DNA of 64,000 nucleotides from Bromus sterilis. Its lineage: Eukaryota; Streptophyta; Magnoliopsida; Poales; Poaceae. The position numbers were made by a program, and so were the translations under genes. Below are positions 11,318-21,937 of the stretch, one piece after another. Under the pieces are notes generated by a model, which was given only the letters and a program-made list of their open reading frames with translations, was not told where the DNA came from and did not search any database. Location: positions 174,300,001 to 174,364,000 of the forward strand of contig OX465598.1 in NCBI GenBank assembly GCA_950022295.1. The letters are read 5' to 3'. Position 1 is the first letter of the stretch. Every line of letters begins with the position of its first letter.

Positions 11318-12830
11318 TGTAACGCCCCCAAAATCAAGTCGTGTACAGTAATCATACACGCAAGGTACACGATCGAGATTAGGGACTCACGGTAAGATAT
11401 CACAACACAACTCTACAAATAAAATAATACAAGCTGTTTAATACAAGCCAGGGGCCACGAGGGCTCGAATACAACAGCTCGAGAACACAAAGTTAGCGGA
11501 AGAAAAAGTATCTGAGTACAGACACAAGAATACAAGGTTGCCTTAAGAAGGCTAGCACAAATAACAACAGATCGAAAAGGCAAGGCCTCCTGCCTGGGAA
11601 CCTCCAAACTACTCCTGGTCAACGGGGGACTCGACGTTGTAGAAGGCATCGAGGATCTTCATGTTGCGGTGGCCGCCATCAGGGATCTCCTGCTCCTGGA
11701 CTCCAAGGCTCCAACGTTGACTGCAGCGGCCGATCAGGCAAAACATAAAGGGGGAAATAAAGCAAGGGTGAGTATCTAGTATACCCGCGAGTCTTACGTC
11801 CGCTACTAAGCATTTATCCATTTGTATCAAATGGAAAGGGGAGGCTGTATAAAGGGGACTGCAAGGTAGAAACCAGAACAAGGATAAGAAGCTAGGCCTA
11901 TCAAAGACTAGCATCTTCTAACGTGTCATGCAGCATGAGAAGAGAAACAGCCAGCAGTTCAATAACATGAATGTAATAACAATGCAGCACAAGTTGCTGC
12001 AGCATTGTATAATAGTAAGTTGTAATAATTAATAATAATAGTGCCTCCGAGTTCCCCTCCTCGACTTCCCGGCGAGGAAGAGAACCCGGAACCATACAGT
12101 TTAATAGTAGTAGTTTGTAGTGGTAAGATCCATCTTCAGCATAAAGCGTCCTGTTACCGTGGACACGACTATTCGAATAGCTTAATCTTCCCTGCAGGGG
12201 TGCACTGGCGTGACTCTACGACGCTCGGTTCTCCAGGGTGGCGTACACCTTGTTAGGTAACACCCCACCGAAGCTATCTGACACAAAGTAGCCCATCCTT
12301 CGGCAATCAACAGAGAGGTCATTCGCCGGACTATTTCCTATGTACGCCGAGCTTTGGACCCTAACCCGAATGTACTCCTGAACGGTGCGTGACTGGCCAG
12401 TGAAGCAAAATCAAAACAAATACAAATACACTACTCGAGCAAAAGAAGACAACAACACTTCCTGGCAATCATCCCGCGGTACTGCTGACGTCTGAAGACC
12501 CTCGAACGAGACTACGATGCAGGGGAGCCCACACTCCTCATCCCACGTGTAGGTAGTGCATACAAACCAAAAGGCTACTCAAGACATCCGCCGAACCATT
12601 TAGTATTTTAATTAACCTGCGTGACAACCGTTATCGTTGCCTCGACTTAACTGACCCGCGGACAACGACAACAGTCAGGACCACCAGTACATCGGTGCAT
12701 GCCCTGTCGTCCCACCAAGTCTCTGCGGTTACCAACAAGGTGAACCGACTCCTTACCTTATCTCGCGTGTGCTCTTGGTAGAGCTCGACTTTCGTGGTTT
12801 GGTAACTCTCGCGAGATACGAGTAGGGGCC
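11318..12830 (-). other. Nest LTR, piece 1 (3' end)
   Basis: No gene is seen. The layout (TGTAACGCCCCC, a GATATCACAACAC block, a GCGGAAGA block) parallels the 3' ends of family A/B/C/D LTRs, which suggests a distant relationship. It ends at the GGGCC target site (12826-12830) of the next element. Confidence 0.6.
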
Positions 12831-14458
12831 TGATACGTCCAAAACGTATCTATAATTTCTGCTTGTTCCATGCATCTTTTGTGTGATATTGCTATGATAT
12901 TGATGCACTTCCATACACTTTTGATCATATTTGCACTAACCTATTAACTCAGTGCACCCATGTGCTAGTTCCTGTTTTCTGCTGTTTTTGTATTTCAGAT
13001 TTTCCCATTACTTAAAGTGCCAGAAAAACTCCGGAAAAAATATAAGAAAAATCAGCGTATAGGAAGCTTCGGGAAGAGCCAAAGTGGGGCCAGAGGGGAG
13101 CCAGGGGTGGCCCAGGCGGCCACCTGGTGCGGCCACCCCATAGGCCGCGCCAGGGGGGCGCCTGGGGCCCCTGGTCCCCTTCGCCTATATATCCCTCTCG
13201 TCCCGAAACCCTCGAGGACAGAACCCTTTTTCGCGATCTCCCCTCTATTCCGCCGCCGCCGTGCTTCCAAGATCGGGAGCACCAAGAGCCCTCTTCCCGG
13301 CACCCTGCCGGAGGGAGAAACCACCTCCGGGAGCTTCCCCACCACCATGGATGCTTCCCGGATGAACCGTGAGTAGTCCACCTTGGACCATGGGTCCATG
13401 ATCAGTAGCTATGTGATGTTCTCCTCCCTCTTTGTTCTTCATGTTTTAGACCTCGTGAGCTACCCTACATGATCGAGGCACATATGTAATATTTCTGGTG
13501 TTGCTATGATGAGTTTGCTGGGATCTGATGGATTATGAGACTATGTTCAGATTGTGTTTGAGGAATATATTTGATTCTCCTCTTTTATATTTATGTTCTT
13601 GAGTATTTCTTGCATGTTCTCCGTTGCTTTTTATTGCTTTGGCCAAGTAGTAGGTAGTAAATCCAAGACGGAGCGTTATGCATGATTGTGGGTTCATGCC
13701 CCCTGATGACTAGCTTGAGTGACAGAAACATGAGTCTAGGGGATGTGATGTTGCCACAAGGGAGAAAACAACGGTGCTTGTACTTGCGGGTGCAAGGATT
13801 GTTTACTTTACGCAAAGTTCTTTAATGCAGTTATCTGTTGCTTTCAGTTTACACTTTGGGTGGGATTTGCAACTTAATACCAGTGAGATGTTCTGGATAG
13901 ATATCTCAAGGTGGATGATTAGTAGGTACACGCAGATGGATTTCGGTCTACTTGTCTTGGCGTACCGCCCAAGCTTTTGAGCCTCTTCCTTTCTTTATAG
14001 CATAGTTAGCATTGGTTTGCGCACATAATCCTGTCAATTTCCCAGCTGTAATTTGTTTACCTCGCATGGCTATTTTATCTGCTTTTTAGAGAGAGACATC
14101 ACTAGTGAACATCATGGGACCCCGGTCCATATTTCCACCACTGTTTACACCCGCTATTTATTTTTTGCTTTATTTCCTTTTCTATTGCTATCGCTATCAT
14201 TATTATCTCGTACTTTTGATCCTTTGTAAACAACAAGGCCGGAGGGATTGACAACCTCTTTGTACTCGTTGGGAGCAAAGTTATCTGTTGTGTGTGCGGG
14301 TCCACGTCAACCGCCTAATGCTGGCGCCGTTGTCACCTTCCTGTCGTTGTCGGAGTCCTACTGGAGACAAACCTTGGTATCTTCACCGAGGGAAATTTGC
14401 TGATGTCTACATCTCAACCTTCCACTTTGGGTAACCAACGAGGGGCGAGAAGCCATCA
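12831..14458 (+). repeat. 5' LTR of the Athila-like element
   Basis: 1628 bp, TG...CA. A TATA box CTATATAT lies at 13185-13192 with the leader CCCTCTCGTCCCGAAACC downstream. A second PBS-like TGGCGCCGTTGTC lies inside at 14322-14334. GC-rich ORFs around 13020-13400 on both strands are not conserved in frame with the 3' LTR copy. Confidence 0.85.
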
Positions 14459-14469
14459 AAGCTAATTTC

Positions 14470-14487
14470 TGGCGCCGTTGTCGGGGA
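14470..14487 (+). promoter_or_regulatory. Primer-binding site, tRNA-Asp
   Basis: TGGCGCCGTTGTCGGGGA, 11 bp after the LTR end, pairs with the 3' end of plant tRNA-Asp as in Athila-type elements. Confidence 0.8.
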
Positions 14488-14657
14488 CTCCACTCTTCAA
14501 GATAGGGGAGTTGCACACTATCTTTTATCTTTGCTTTTTAGTCTTGTTAGTTTACCTTTCAGTTTTTGCTTTTGCTTTTGTGTCTTTATGAAAAACCAAA
14601 AAAATAGTTGCTACCTTTTGTCTTTGCCTTTGTCTGCCTTCTGATGCTATCTTTACC

Positions 14658-15806
14658 ATGGGTGTGGAACCACCCAAACATGGTAGGATGGACATGTTTC
14701 ACTTGGATCATCTTCGATCAATTTGTGCTCACGCTAAAAACCCAACCGACTTGGTTGAGGGAAAATCATTGGATGAGCATGCTCATTATACGCGACACCG
14801 CTTATCTCAGAAAGGGAAACACTTATGGGACCAAATACAAACTTCTTATTGCTATGCTGAGTCCTTGTGCCACATTTATGATTTTACTTGTTGTTCTAAT
14901 ATAGATCGTAAACACCTTCCTTTCCCATGTCAGTTCAATGACAATGAGATTCTATCTTCTTATGCTAAAGGTGTTTATGATTACTTTGATGTTGAAAAAA
15001 TTGAAGAGTTCGTTGCTTTTAAGGGTGCTTATGAGATTTCTTCTTTGATTGAAAAGTATTACGATACTATTCACAAGTCTGAAAACTTTGCAGTTCTTGC
15101 TTATTGCTTTGAGAATTATATTTGCAATGATTATATTGAGGGTTTGAAAAACAAAATGGTTGCTTCCCAAGAAGAGGCTAATGATTGCTATGATGAGGAA
15201 TCCTATGATTCCGAGGACTCACTTGATACATCCCTTTGTGAAGATCTTGATACTTGCTTTGTTGATGGCCATGATGCCAATATGGATGATGCTTACGAAG
15301 ATGAACTTGCTATAGTTCCTTATGTTAAGCATTAAATTTTTGCTATTTCACCCACACTTGATTGTACTATTATCCTTTTGAAATCTCCAACTCAAATTCC
15401 GGAGAATTGTGCTCTTATTAAGGCACAATGTGATGGGTTGCATCTATCTTATGATCCTCAAAACCGTGTTGAAAACAATACATGTGTGCTTGTACATCAT
15501 GAACAACATGCTTTATGTGATAGTTATATTCTTTATGTTGTTCATGATACTAATGAAAATTATTTTGAGAGAGGAAAGTTTGGTTGTAGAAACTTTCATG
15601 TTACAAAAACACCTCTCTTTATGTTGAAAGTTTTTAAGTTGTTCTTCTTGCACCTTCCTATGCTTGTTACTTTGTGCTTTCATGATTTATTTCTTTACAA
15701 GGTTCTCATGCATAGGAAGTGGGTTAGGATTAAATGTGTTTCATGTTTACTTCTTGATGCTCTCTTTTTCTTCAAATCTTTATTCTTACGTGAGCATCTT
15801 TTATAA
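14658..15806 (+). pseudogene. ORF of the non-autonomous element, unknown function, one stop codon
   Basis: From ATG 14658 a frame encodes 225 residues to TAA at 15333-15335, then continues open in the same frame to 15806, about 381 codons in all. The first part has MGVEPPKHGRMDMFHLDHL and a Cys/Asp-rich acidic end (DEESYDSEDS, CEDLDTCFVDGHD). The part after the stop contains IPENCALIKAQCDG and a hydrophobic, aromatic C-terminus (CVSCLLLDALFFFKSLFLRE). No gag, protease or polymerase motif is visible. Two ORFs with a natural stop, or suppressed termination, are alternatives to a nonsense mutation. It is followed at about 15820-15870 by AAAGCGCTTTAGGGAGGCAG. Confidence 0.6.
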
Positions 15807-18723
15807 TCTTCATGCCTAGCTCAAAGGCATAAAAGAAAGCGCTTTAGGGAGGCAGCCCACAACGAATTACGTTTATTTTGCTTTTGTTGTGTCTTGATGT
15901 TTGTTACTACTGTAGCAACATCATTGTATCTTTACTTTTCAGCTTTGTGCCAAGTTTATAGCCTCATATGTCAAGGGAAGTGAAAGTTTTGACATGCTGT
16001 CCAGAAAACAGATTATGTCCTCGTGACAGGAAAAATCATGGAAAATTCCTAGTTCATCTTTTTGAGCTGAAATTTTTACAAAGAGTGCTCTATACAATCA
16101 CGGAACTTTCGTATGTTCTAAGTTTTTTTATTTGAGTTGCAGAAGTTCCCCAAAAAAATTATTTACTACATGCTGGTCTGTTTTTCACAGATTTTGTCAT
16201 GTTTTTCCTTTTCTTTGTTTTGCAAACCTTCAGCTTGCTTTTTCTTTGCAAAAACTTTTTGGCGATCTTGAGAAACAGTAGCTCTTCAAGAATATCCTTA
16301 TTTCCAGCAGAGAAAAATTATTTTATTGTGGGTACTAACCTCGCTAATCAGATTATGATGAGTTATGTATGAAGGGAGTTTTCAAGTGTGCGAGGGAAGA
16401 TGATAAAAGAAGATTCAGGAGGGTCAAACGCTCAAGCTTGGGGATGCCCCCGTGCAACCCCAAGAAATATTCAAGAAGACTCAAGCATCTAAGCTTGGGG
16501 ATGCCCCCATGCATCCCCTTCTCCATCAACAATTATCAGTTCGTCTTTCGTTCCACTATATTTTTATCACTTCATGCGTTATGTGCTATGCTTGGAGCGT
16601 CTTCCTTTTTATTTCCTTTTTAGTTTTCTTTAGATTTGCTTGATGTTCATAACAATTTAGAACCCATCTTTCTTTGTGTGGGAGAGAAACACGCTCCACT
16701 TCACCCTAGAGCACAACATAGGATTTTCATGCTTATCTTTGTTGTGTGTGTTCTTTATCTTTTTCGTAGTTGTTGTCATGTTTAGCTCTTAGTTTTCATG
16801 CTTATCTTTTTAAGAGCTTTTGTTTAGTTTGTTGCTGGAACTCTCTTGAGTTTTCATGTTTATCTTGTTTAGAGAGTTTGCATGTTGCACTGAGATTTGT
16901 GTCTTGACTTGAAGTAGGTAATTGAGGTTGCTATTCAATTGCAGTAGTAACTTGCAATAGTTTTGAGGTATTGCCATGAGTAATGTTTGAACTTTTGGTG
17001 TCAAGAGCTTTATCCTATTAGTGATAGATGTCGTATTTTGGGCAATTTGTGTTTATTTTCGAAAAACCTACAAAATTATTTGAGAACTTTAGCTACTAGA
17101 TGGATCACTAATCTTTGGAGGGATCGAATATTAGAGTACAGTCACGTACCATGAGTCGAGGATGCGCAAGGATAATCAAACCCCCATACACTCCTCCTCG
17201 AGGTACTTGTCTCTTTGTGAACCTCCTAATTAGATTGAGAGTTGCCGATAATAAGTGCATGAGTTCTTCGGACTAATGTGAGTATTCGAAAGTTGACACT
17301 TCCACCTACCCATATTTTTCTAGCCTCTTCGGTACCGTGCATTGCCCTTTCTCACCTCGAGAGTTGGTGCATACTTCGCCGGTGCATCCAAATCCTTGGC
17401 ACGATATGCTCTGTCATCATAAGCCTCATTATATCCTTCCTCAAAACTTCCACCATACCTACAAATCAAGGCATTTCCATAGCCTTTCCGAGATACATTG
17501 CCATGCAACATCCACCTTCTCATGAATTGATCTTCATGTCATACATGCTTTTGCCTGATAGATGAGTCGCATGCTAGTTGTGCCTTCCCCTAATCATTGC
17601 TACATGACGCGCTAGTATCCTTGCATATCCTGCTACACTGGCAGAGGCATACATTTGCATACATCATGATAGTTTCATTTTCTTTATGTTGAGTACTTTT
17701 GTAAAGTGTGAAAGATCTTATATACTTCGTGTAATATATAGAGTGTTGCCCCTAAAGTGAGGAAAAGATCCCAAAGAGGACAAAATCAAAAGATCCCAAA
17801 GAGGACAAATGAGAGTTAAATAGAAAGATCCATTGAGGCCACCAAAAAATACAAAAAAAGAGAAAAAAGAGAAAAAAGAAATAAAAAGAGAGAAGGGGGC
17901 ACACTACTATTCCTTTTGAGAGATCCACACTCGTAATCCATCTTATATCTTGTACTCCATAGAGATTATCATTCATGCATATAGCTATGTGGGGACCTTC
18001 ACACTATAGAACTTAGCTTGTATATTCCAATGATGAGCCTCCTTAAATGAGCTCTAGGTCTTCTTGAGCAAACAAGTTGGATGCACCCCCACTAGTTCAT
18101 TTGGAGAGCTTACCTTAGCTCATATGTGCATCCGTTGCATGGCAATCCCTACTCCTACATCATATCTATCATTTGGCTTTCTCTCGCCTATGATTGTCCT
18201 CATTGATGTGAGCCTTTCACACCTTTTTTTGTCTTCCTCCTCCATCATTTTTCTCTCTTTGCCATCCTAAGTGTCAAGTTTCTTGCTTACGCTCATCCAT
18301 TGCATGAGTGCTCAAAATATCGAAATGGAGTGGATCATTTTGACTTGTACCTGGCTAGTGGTCTAGGGATGAGTCAAGATAAGATTCCAAAGAAGACCAA
18401 GTGTGAAACTTTAGTAGATTAAGTTCTCAACAATAAAAAAAACTATGTTTTACTCTCTCGTATATCCATATCCCCTTTCTTGCACGCAAACACCATTTGG
18501 AGACATTCGAGTCACGGACAGCGAGAGCTCTTGCATCTTTATGTTCTTATGTTGCTTGTTTTAATGCTAATATAGACTCTTGCCTGTTATTACTTGAATT
18601 GAATTACATGCCTTGATTGCTTTACTTAAACGTTCTTATATGGTTGGTAGCATGTCACCACAGAAATTATGCTTGTTATCATTTACCTACTCGAGGACGA
18701 GCAGGAATTAAGCTTGGGGATGT
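15807..18723 (+). other. Non-coding interior of the Athila-like element, with PPT
   Basis: No reverse-transcriptase or integrase motif is found in any frame. Features seen are a direct repeat with AAGCTTGGGGATGCCCCC at about 16433-16510, an A-rich GAGAAAAAAGAG stretch at about 17850-17890, and the polypurine tract AAGCTTGGGGATG just before the 3' LTR (18711-18723). The TTGGGGATG word shared by the PPT and the earlier repeat is notable. Confidence 0.6.
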
Positions 18724-20347
18724 TGATACGTCCAAAATGTATCTATAATTTCTTCTTGCTCCATGCATCTTTTGTGTGATATTGCTATGATATTGATGCA
18801 ATTACATACACTTTTGATCATATTTGGACTAACCTATTAACTCAGTGCACCCCAGTGTCAGTTCCTATTTTCTGCTGTTTTTGTATTTCAGGTTTTCCCA
18901 TTACTTAAAGTGCCAGAAAAATTCCGGGAAAAATATAAGAAAAATCAGCGTACAGGAAGCTTCGGGAAGAGCCAAAGTGGGGCCAGAGGGGAGCCAAGGG
19001 TGGCCCAGGCGGCCACCCCCTAGGCCACGCCAGGGGGCGCCTGGGGCCCCTGGTCCACCTCTGACTGCCCCCCTTCGCCTATATATCCCTCTCGTCCCGA
19101 AACCCTCGAGGACAGAACCCTTTTTCGCGATCTCCCCTCTGTTCCGACGCCGCCGCACTTCCAAGAGCGCCCCGAGCCCTCTTCCCGGCACCCTGCCGGA
19201 GGGAGGAACCACCTCCGGGAGCTTCTCCACCACCATGGATGCTTCCCGGATGAACCGTGAGTAGTCCACCTTGGACCACGGGTCTATGATCAGTAGCTAT
19301 GTGATGTTCTCCTGCCCTCTTTGTTCTTCATGGATTAGACCTCGTGAGATGCCCTACATGATCGAGGCACATATGTAATCTTTCTGTTGTTTTTATGCTA
19401 AGTTTGTTGGGATCTGATGGATTATGAGACTATGTTCAGATTGTGTTTGAGTAATATATTTGATTCTCCTCTTTTATATTTATGTTCTTGAGTAATTCTT
19501 GCATGTTCTGCGTTGCTGTTTATTGCTTTGTCCAAGTAGTAGGTAGTGACTCCAAGAGGGAGCGTTATGCATGATTGTGGGTTCATGCCCCCTGATGACT
19601 ATCTTGAGTGACAGAAACATGAGCCTAGGGGATGTGCTGTTGCCACAAGGGAGAAAACAACGGTGCTTGTACTTGCGGGTGCAAGGATTGTTTACTTTAC
19701 GCAAAGTTCTTTAATGCAGTTGTCTGTTGCTTTGAGTTTACACTTTGGGTGGGATTCGCAACTTAGTACCAGCGAGATGTTCTGGATAGATATCTCAAGG
19801 TGGATGATTAGTAGGTAGATGCAGATGGATTTCGGTCTACTTGTCTTGGCGTACCTCCCAAGCTTTTGAGCCTCTTCCTTTCTTTATAGCATAGTTAGCA
19901 TTGGTTTGCACACATAATCCTGTCAATTGCCCAGCTGTAATTTGTTTACCTCGCATGGCAATTTTATCGTCTTTTGGGAGAGAGACATCACTAGTGAACA
20001 TCATGGGACCCCGGTCCATATTTCCACCACTGTTTACATCCACTATTTATTTTCTGCTTTATTTCCTTTTTCGTTGCTATCGCTATCATTATTATCTCGT
20101 ACGTTTGACCCTTTGTAAGCAACAAGGCCGGAGGGATTGACAACCCCTCTGTACTCGTTGGGAGCAAAGTTATCTGTTGTGTGTGCAGGTCCACGTCAAC
20201 CGCCTAATGCTGGCGCCGTTGTCACCTTCCTGTCGTTGTCGGAGTCCTACTGAAGACAAACTTTGGTATCTTCACCGAGGGAAATTTGCTGCTGCCTACA
20301 TCTCAACCTTCCACTTTGGGTAACCAACGAGGGGCGAGAATCCATCA
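18724..20347 (+). repeat. 3' LTR of the Athila-like element
   Basis: 1624 bp, aligned throughout with 12831-14458. TATA sequence at 19079-19086. It differs by a small insertion near 19060 and scattered substitutions. The inner PBS-like motif is preserved at 20211-20223. Confidence 0.85.
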
Positions 20348-20352
20348 GGGCC

Positions 20353-20601
20353 AAGCACGCCAGTAACGTCGGTCGTATCCTCCCTGTCATTCCCGACGCA
20401 ATACCGCACGCAGGCACCGTTGGGTCGCCCGACTTCTTACCTTTAAGGACAACCGTTGCTCAGGTACCTAGAGCGACTATACAGAGTCAGCAACGAGTGG
20501 AGTACAAGGATTACTCCTTGATAGCTCCACTTGAGGTGGCTCGGCAGAACCGAGGTAGGGGCCTTTGGCGGTGTTTGCATTGTACCGTACCTGTGCGGTT
20601 A
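20353..20601 (-). other. Nest LTR, piece 2
   Basis: A 249-bp remnant between the Athila-like and Copia insertions. It ends with the GGTTA target site (20597-20601). No gene. Confidence 0.6.
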
Positions 20602-21867
20602 TGTAAGAGCAAGTTTTGCCCCCGAAGGTTTTGGACATTGTTGGACAAAGCAGAAGTGGAACTAATCTTGTTTTCGAGTATAAACAGATACTTAGGTTCC
20701 GAGAGAATGGAGTTTGTATTTAGAAGGTCGAAGGACAACTCACTGCAGCAGAGCTGCAGTCATCTACCGAAACCTTTGAAGGAAGTCGACCCCTAAAAAT
20801 GTCATGGAAGGAGATGTTTCTCTCGAGCAAAAGTGCAACGAGGAGAAAGCTGAAGCTGGTTGAAGACTTAGTCTTTTTTTCTAGTTTCTCTTTATTTCTT
20901 GAGTCGTAGGAAAAATCGTACTATTAAGAGGGGTTTGCTAGTTGAGATCTTTGTCGAAGTGAATTTGCACTGCTCAACCAAAACCCTCAAAAGCCTACCG
21001 AGAGAAATCTTACCGAGTCGAGCGAATAGCTCGAAGGCAAAGTCATCGCACTTCGTGCCTTCGAGGGAGAACTCGTTCGGTGAGTCAGCTTACTTGTTCC
21101 TCAAGTAATGTTGCGCAGTGATTGGAATCCGACCGTTGTGGACACGCGTCAAGCGGTTGCATCGGGTCACTTCAGTCATTTTACCCATCGGGATCGCCAA
21201 CTATAAATACCCCGCACCTACCCGCCATTTCGGGTTGGCTGCTCCACTAAAGATTCTAAGACAGAAGTCTGTGAGCATCCCAAGAGAGATTCATCGAGAG
21301 AAAACCAAATCCCAAGTCTGAGCTGACTTGAGCAATTCACTATGACTTAGGTCGAAATTAGCCGATCTTTTTATCTTGGAGAACTGCAAGTCTCCTAGAC
21401 GGTTAGGCGTCGCCTGTCAAGCAGTCGAAGAGTAATTGTCACTGCTGAAGGAAGTTTTTAAAGGTCTCGGAGATGTCCTGAATCATCTACCACGAGTGAA
21501 AACTGGACAAGCTCGAGGAGTTTGTTGCAGTGGAGAATAGGACGGAGAGAGTTTTGCTCCAGGTGTTCAATCACCAGTCCCTCCAACCAGACGTAGCACT
21601 TTGCAGAGTGTGAACTGGTTTACCAAACATCGCTGTGTGAGGCTTGTTTTCCTTCTAGCATTTACTTCAAGTATTTACTCGTAGCCTGTTTGCCTTTGAT
21701 GTTTTCCTTCTCTCCCAATCCTTTCGAGCCTTACATTACTTTCGATACTGTATTTCCTTCGAGATGTCATTAGTCCTATGCTGTTTGCATGATTTCCTTC
21801 TAAGTTCCTTAGAATTTTTAGAAGTGATCATTCACCCCCTCCCCCTCTAATCATTCTTGAGCTTTCA
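20602..21867 (+). repeat. 5' LTR of the Copia element
   Basis: 1266 bp. TATA box TATAAATA at 21202-21209, in the context CCAACTATAAATACCCC. The hairpin CTGCAG-CAGAG-CTGCAG (20743-20759) is inverted relative to the 3' LTR. Confidence 0.95.
21202..21209 (+). promoter_or_regulatory. LTR TATA box
   Basis: TATAAATA in the 5' LTR, identical in the 3' LTR at 33992-33999. It is the likely core promoter of the genomic transcript. Confidence 0.7.
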
Positions 21868-21869
21868 AT

Positions 21870-21884
21870 TGGTATCAGAGCTAG
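21870..21884 (+). promoter_or_regulatory. Primer-binding site, tRNA-iMet
   Basis: TGGTATCAGAGCTAG lies two bases after the LTR end and is complementary to the 3' end of initiator tRNA-Met. Confidence 0.85.
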
Positions 21885-21937
21885 GCACTCCCTACGCTCT
21901 GCGTATTTTGGTCTAACAACCTGGAGTGTTGTCAAGA

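Larger units (their letters stand above)
12831..20347 (+). mobile_element. Athila-like non-autonomous gypsy retrotransposon, complete
   Basis: The LTRs begin TGATACGTCC and end GCCATCA/TCCATCA. The perfect target duplication GGGCC lies at 12826-12830 and 20348-20352. The 5' LTR is 12831-14458 and the 3' LTR is 18724-20347. A primer-binding site for tRNA-Asp (TGGCGCCGTTGTCGGGGA) lies at 14470-14487, a trait of Athila-type elements. The 4.3-kb interior lacks protease, reverse transcriptase, RNase H and integrase, so the element needed a partner for mobility. It holds one long ORF of unknown role. The LTRs differ by many substitutions and indels (about 15-20 differences in the first 300 bases by eye), so it is older than the Copia element. 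It resembles the abundant Sabrina/Fatima group; the name is not certain. Confidence 0.85.

Noticed and set aside
21926..21937. gag start at GTG 21926
   Set aside because: Plants do not use GTG here; the ATG at 21938 in a good context is preferred.
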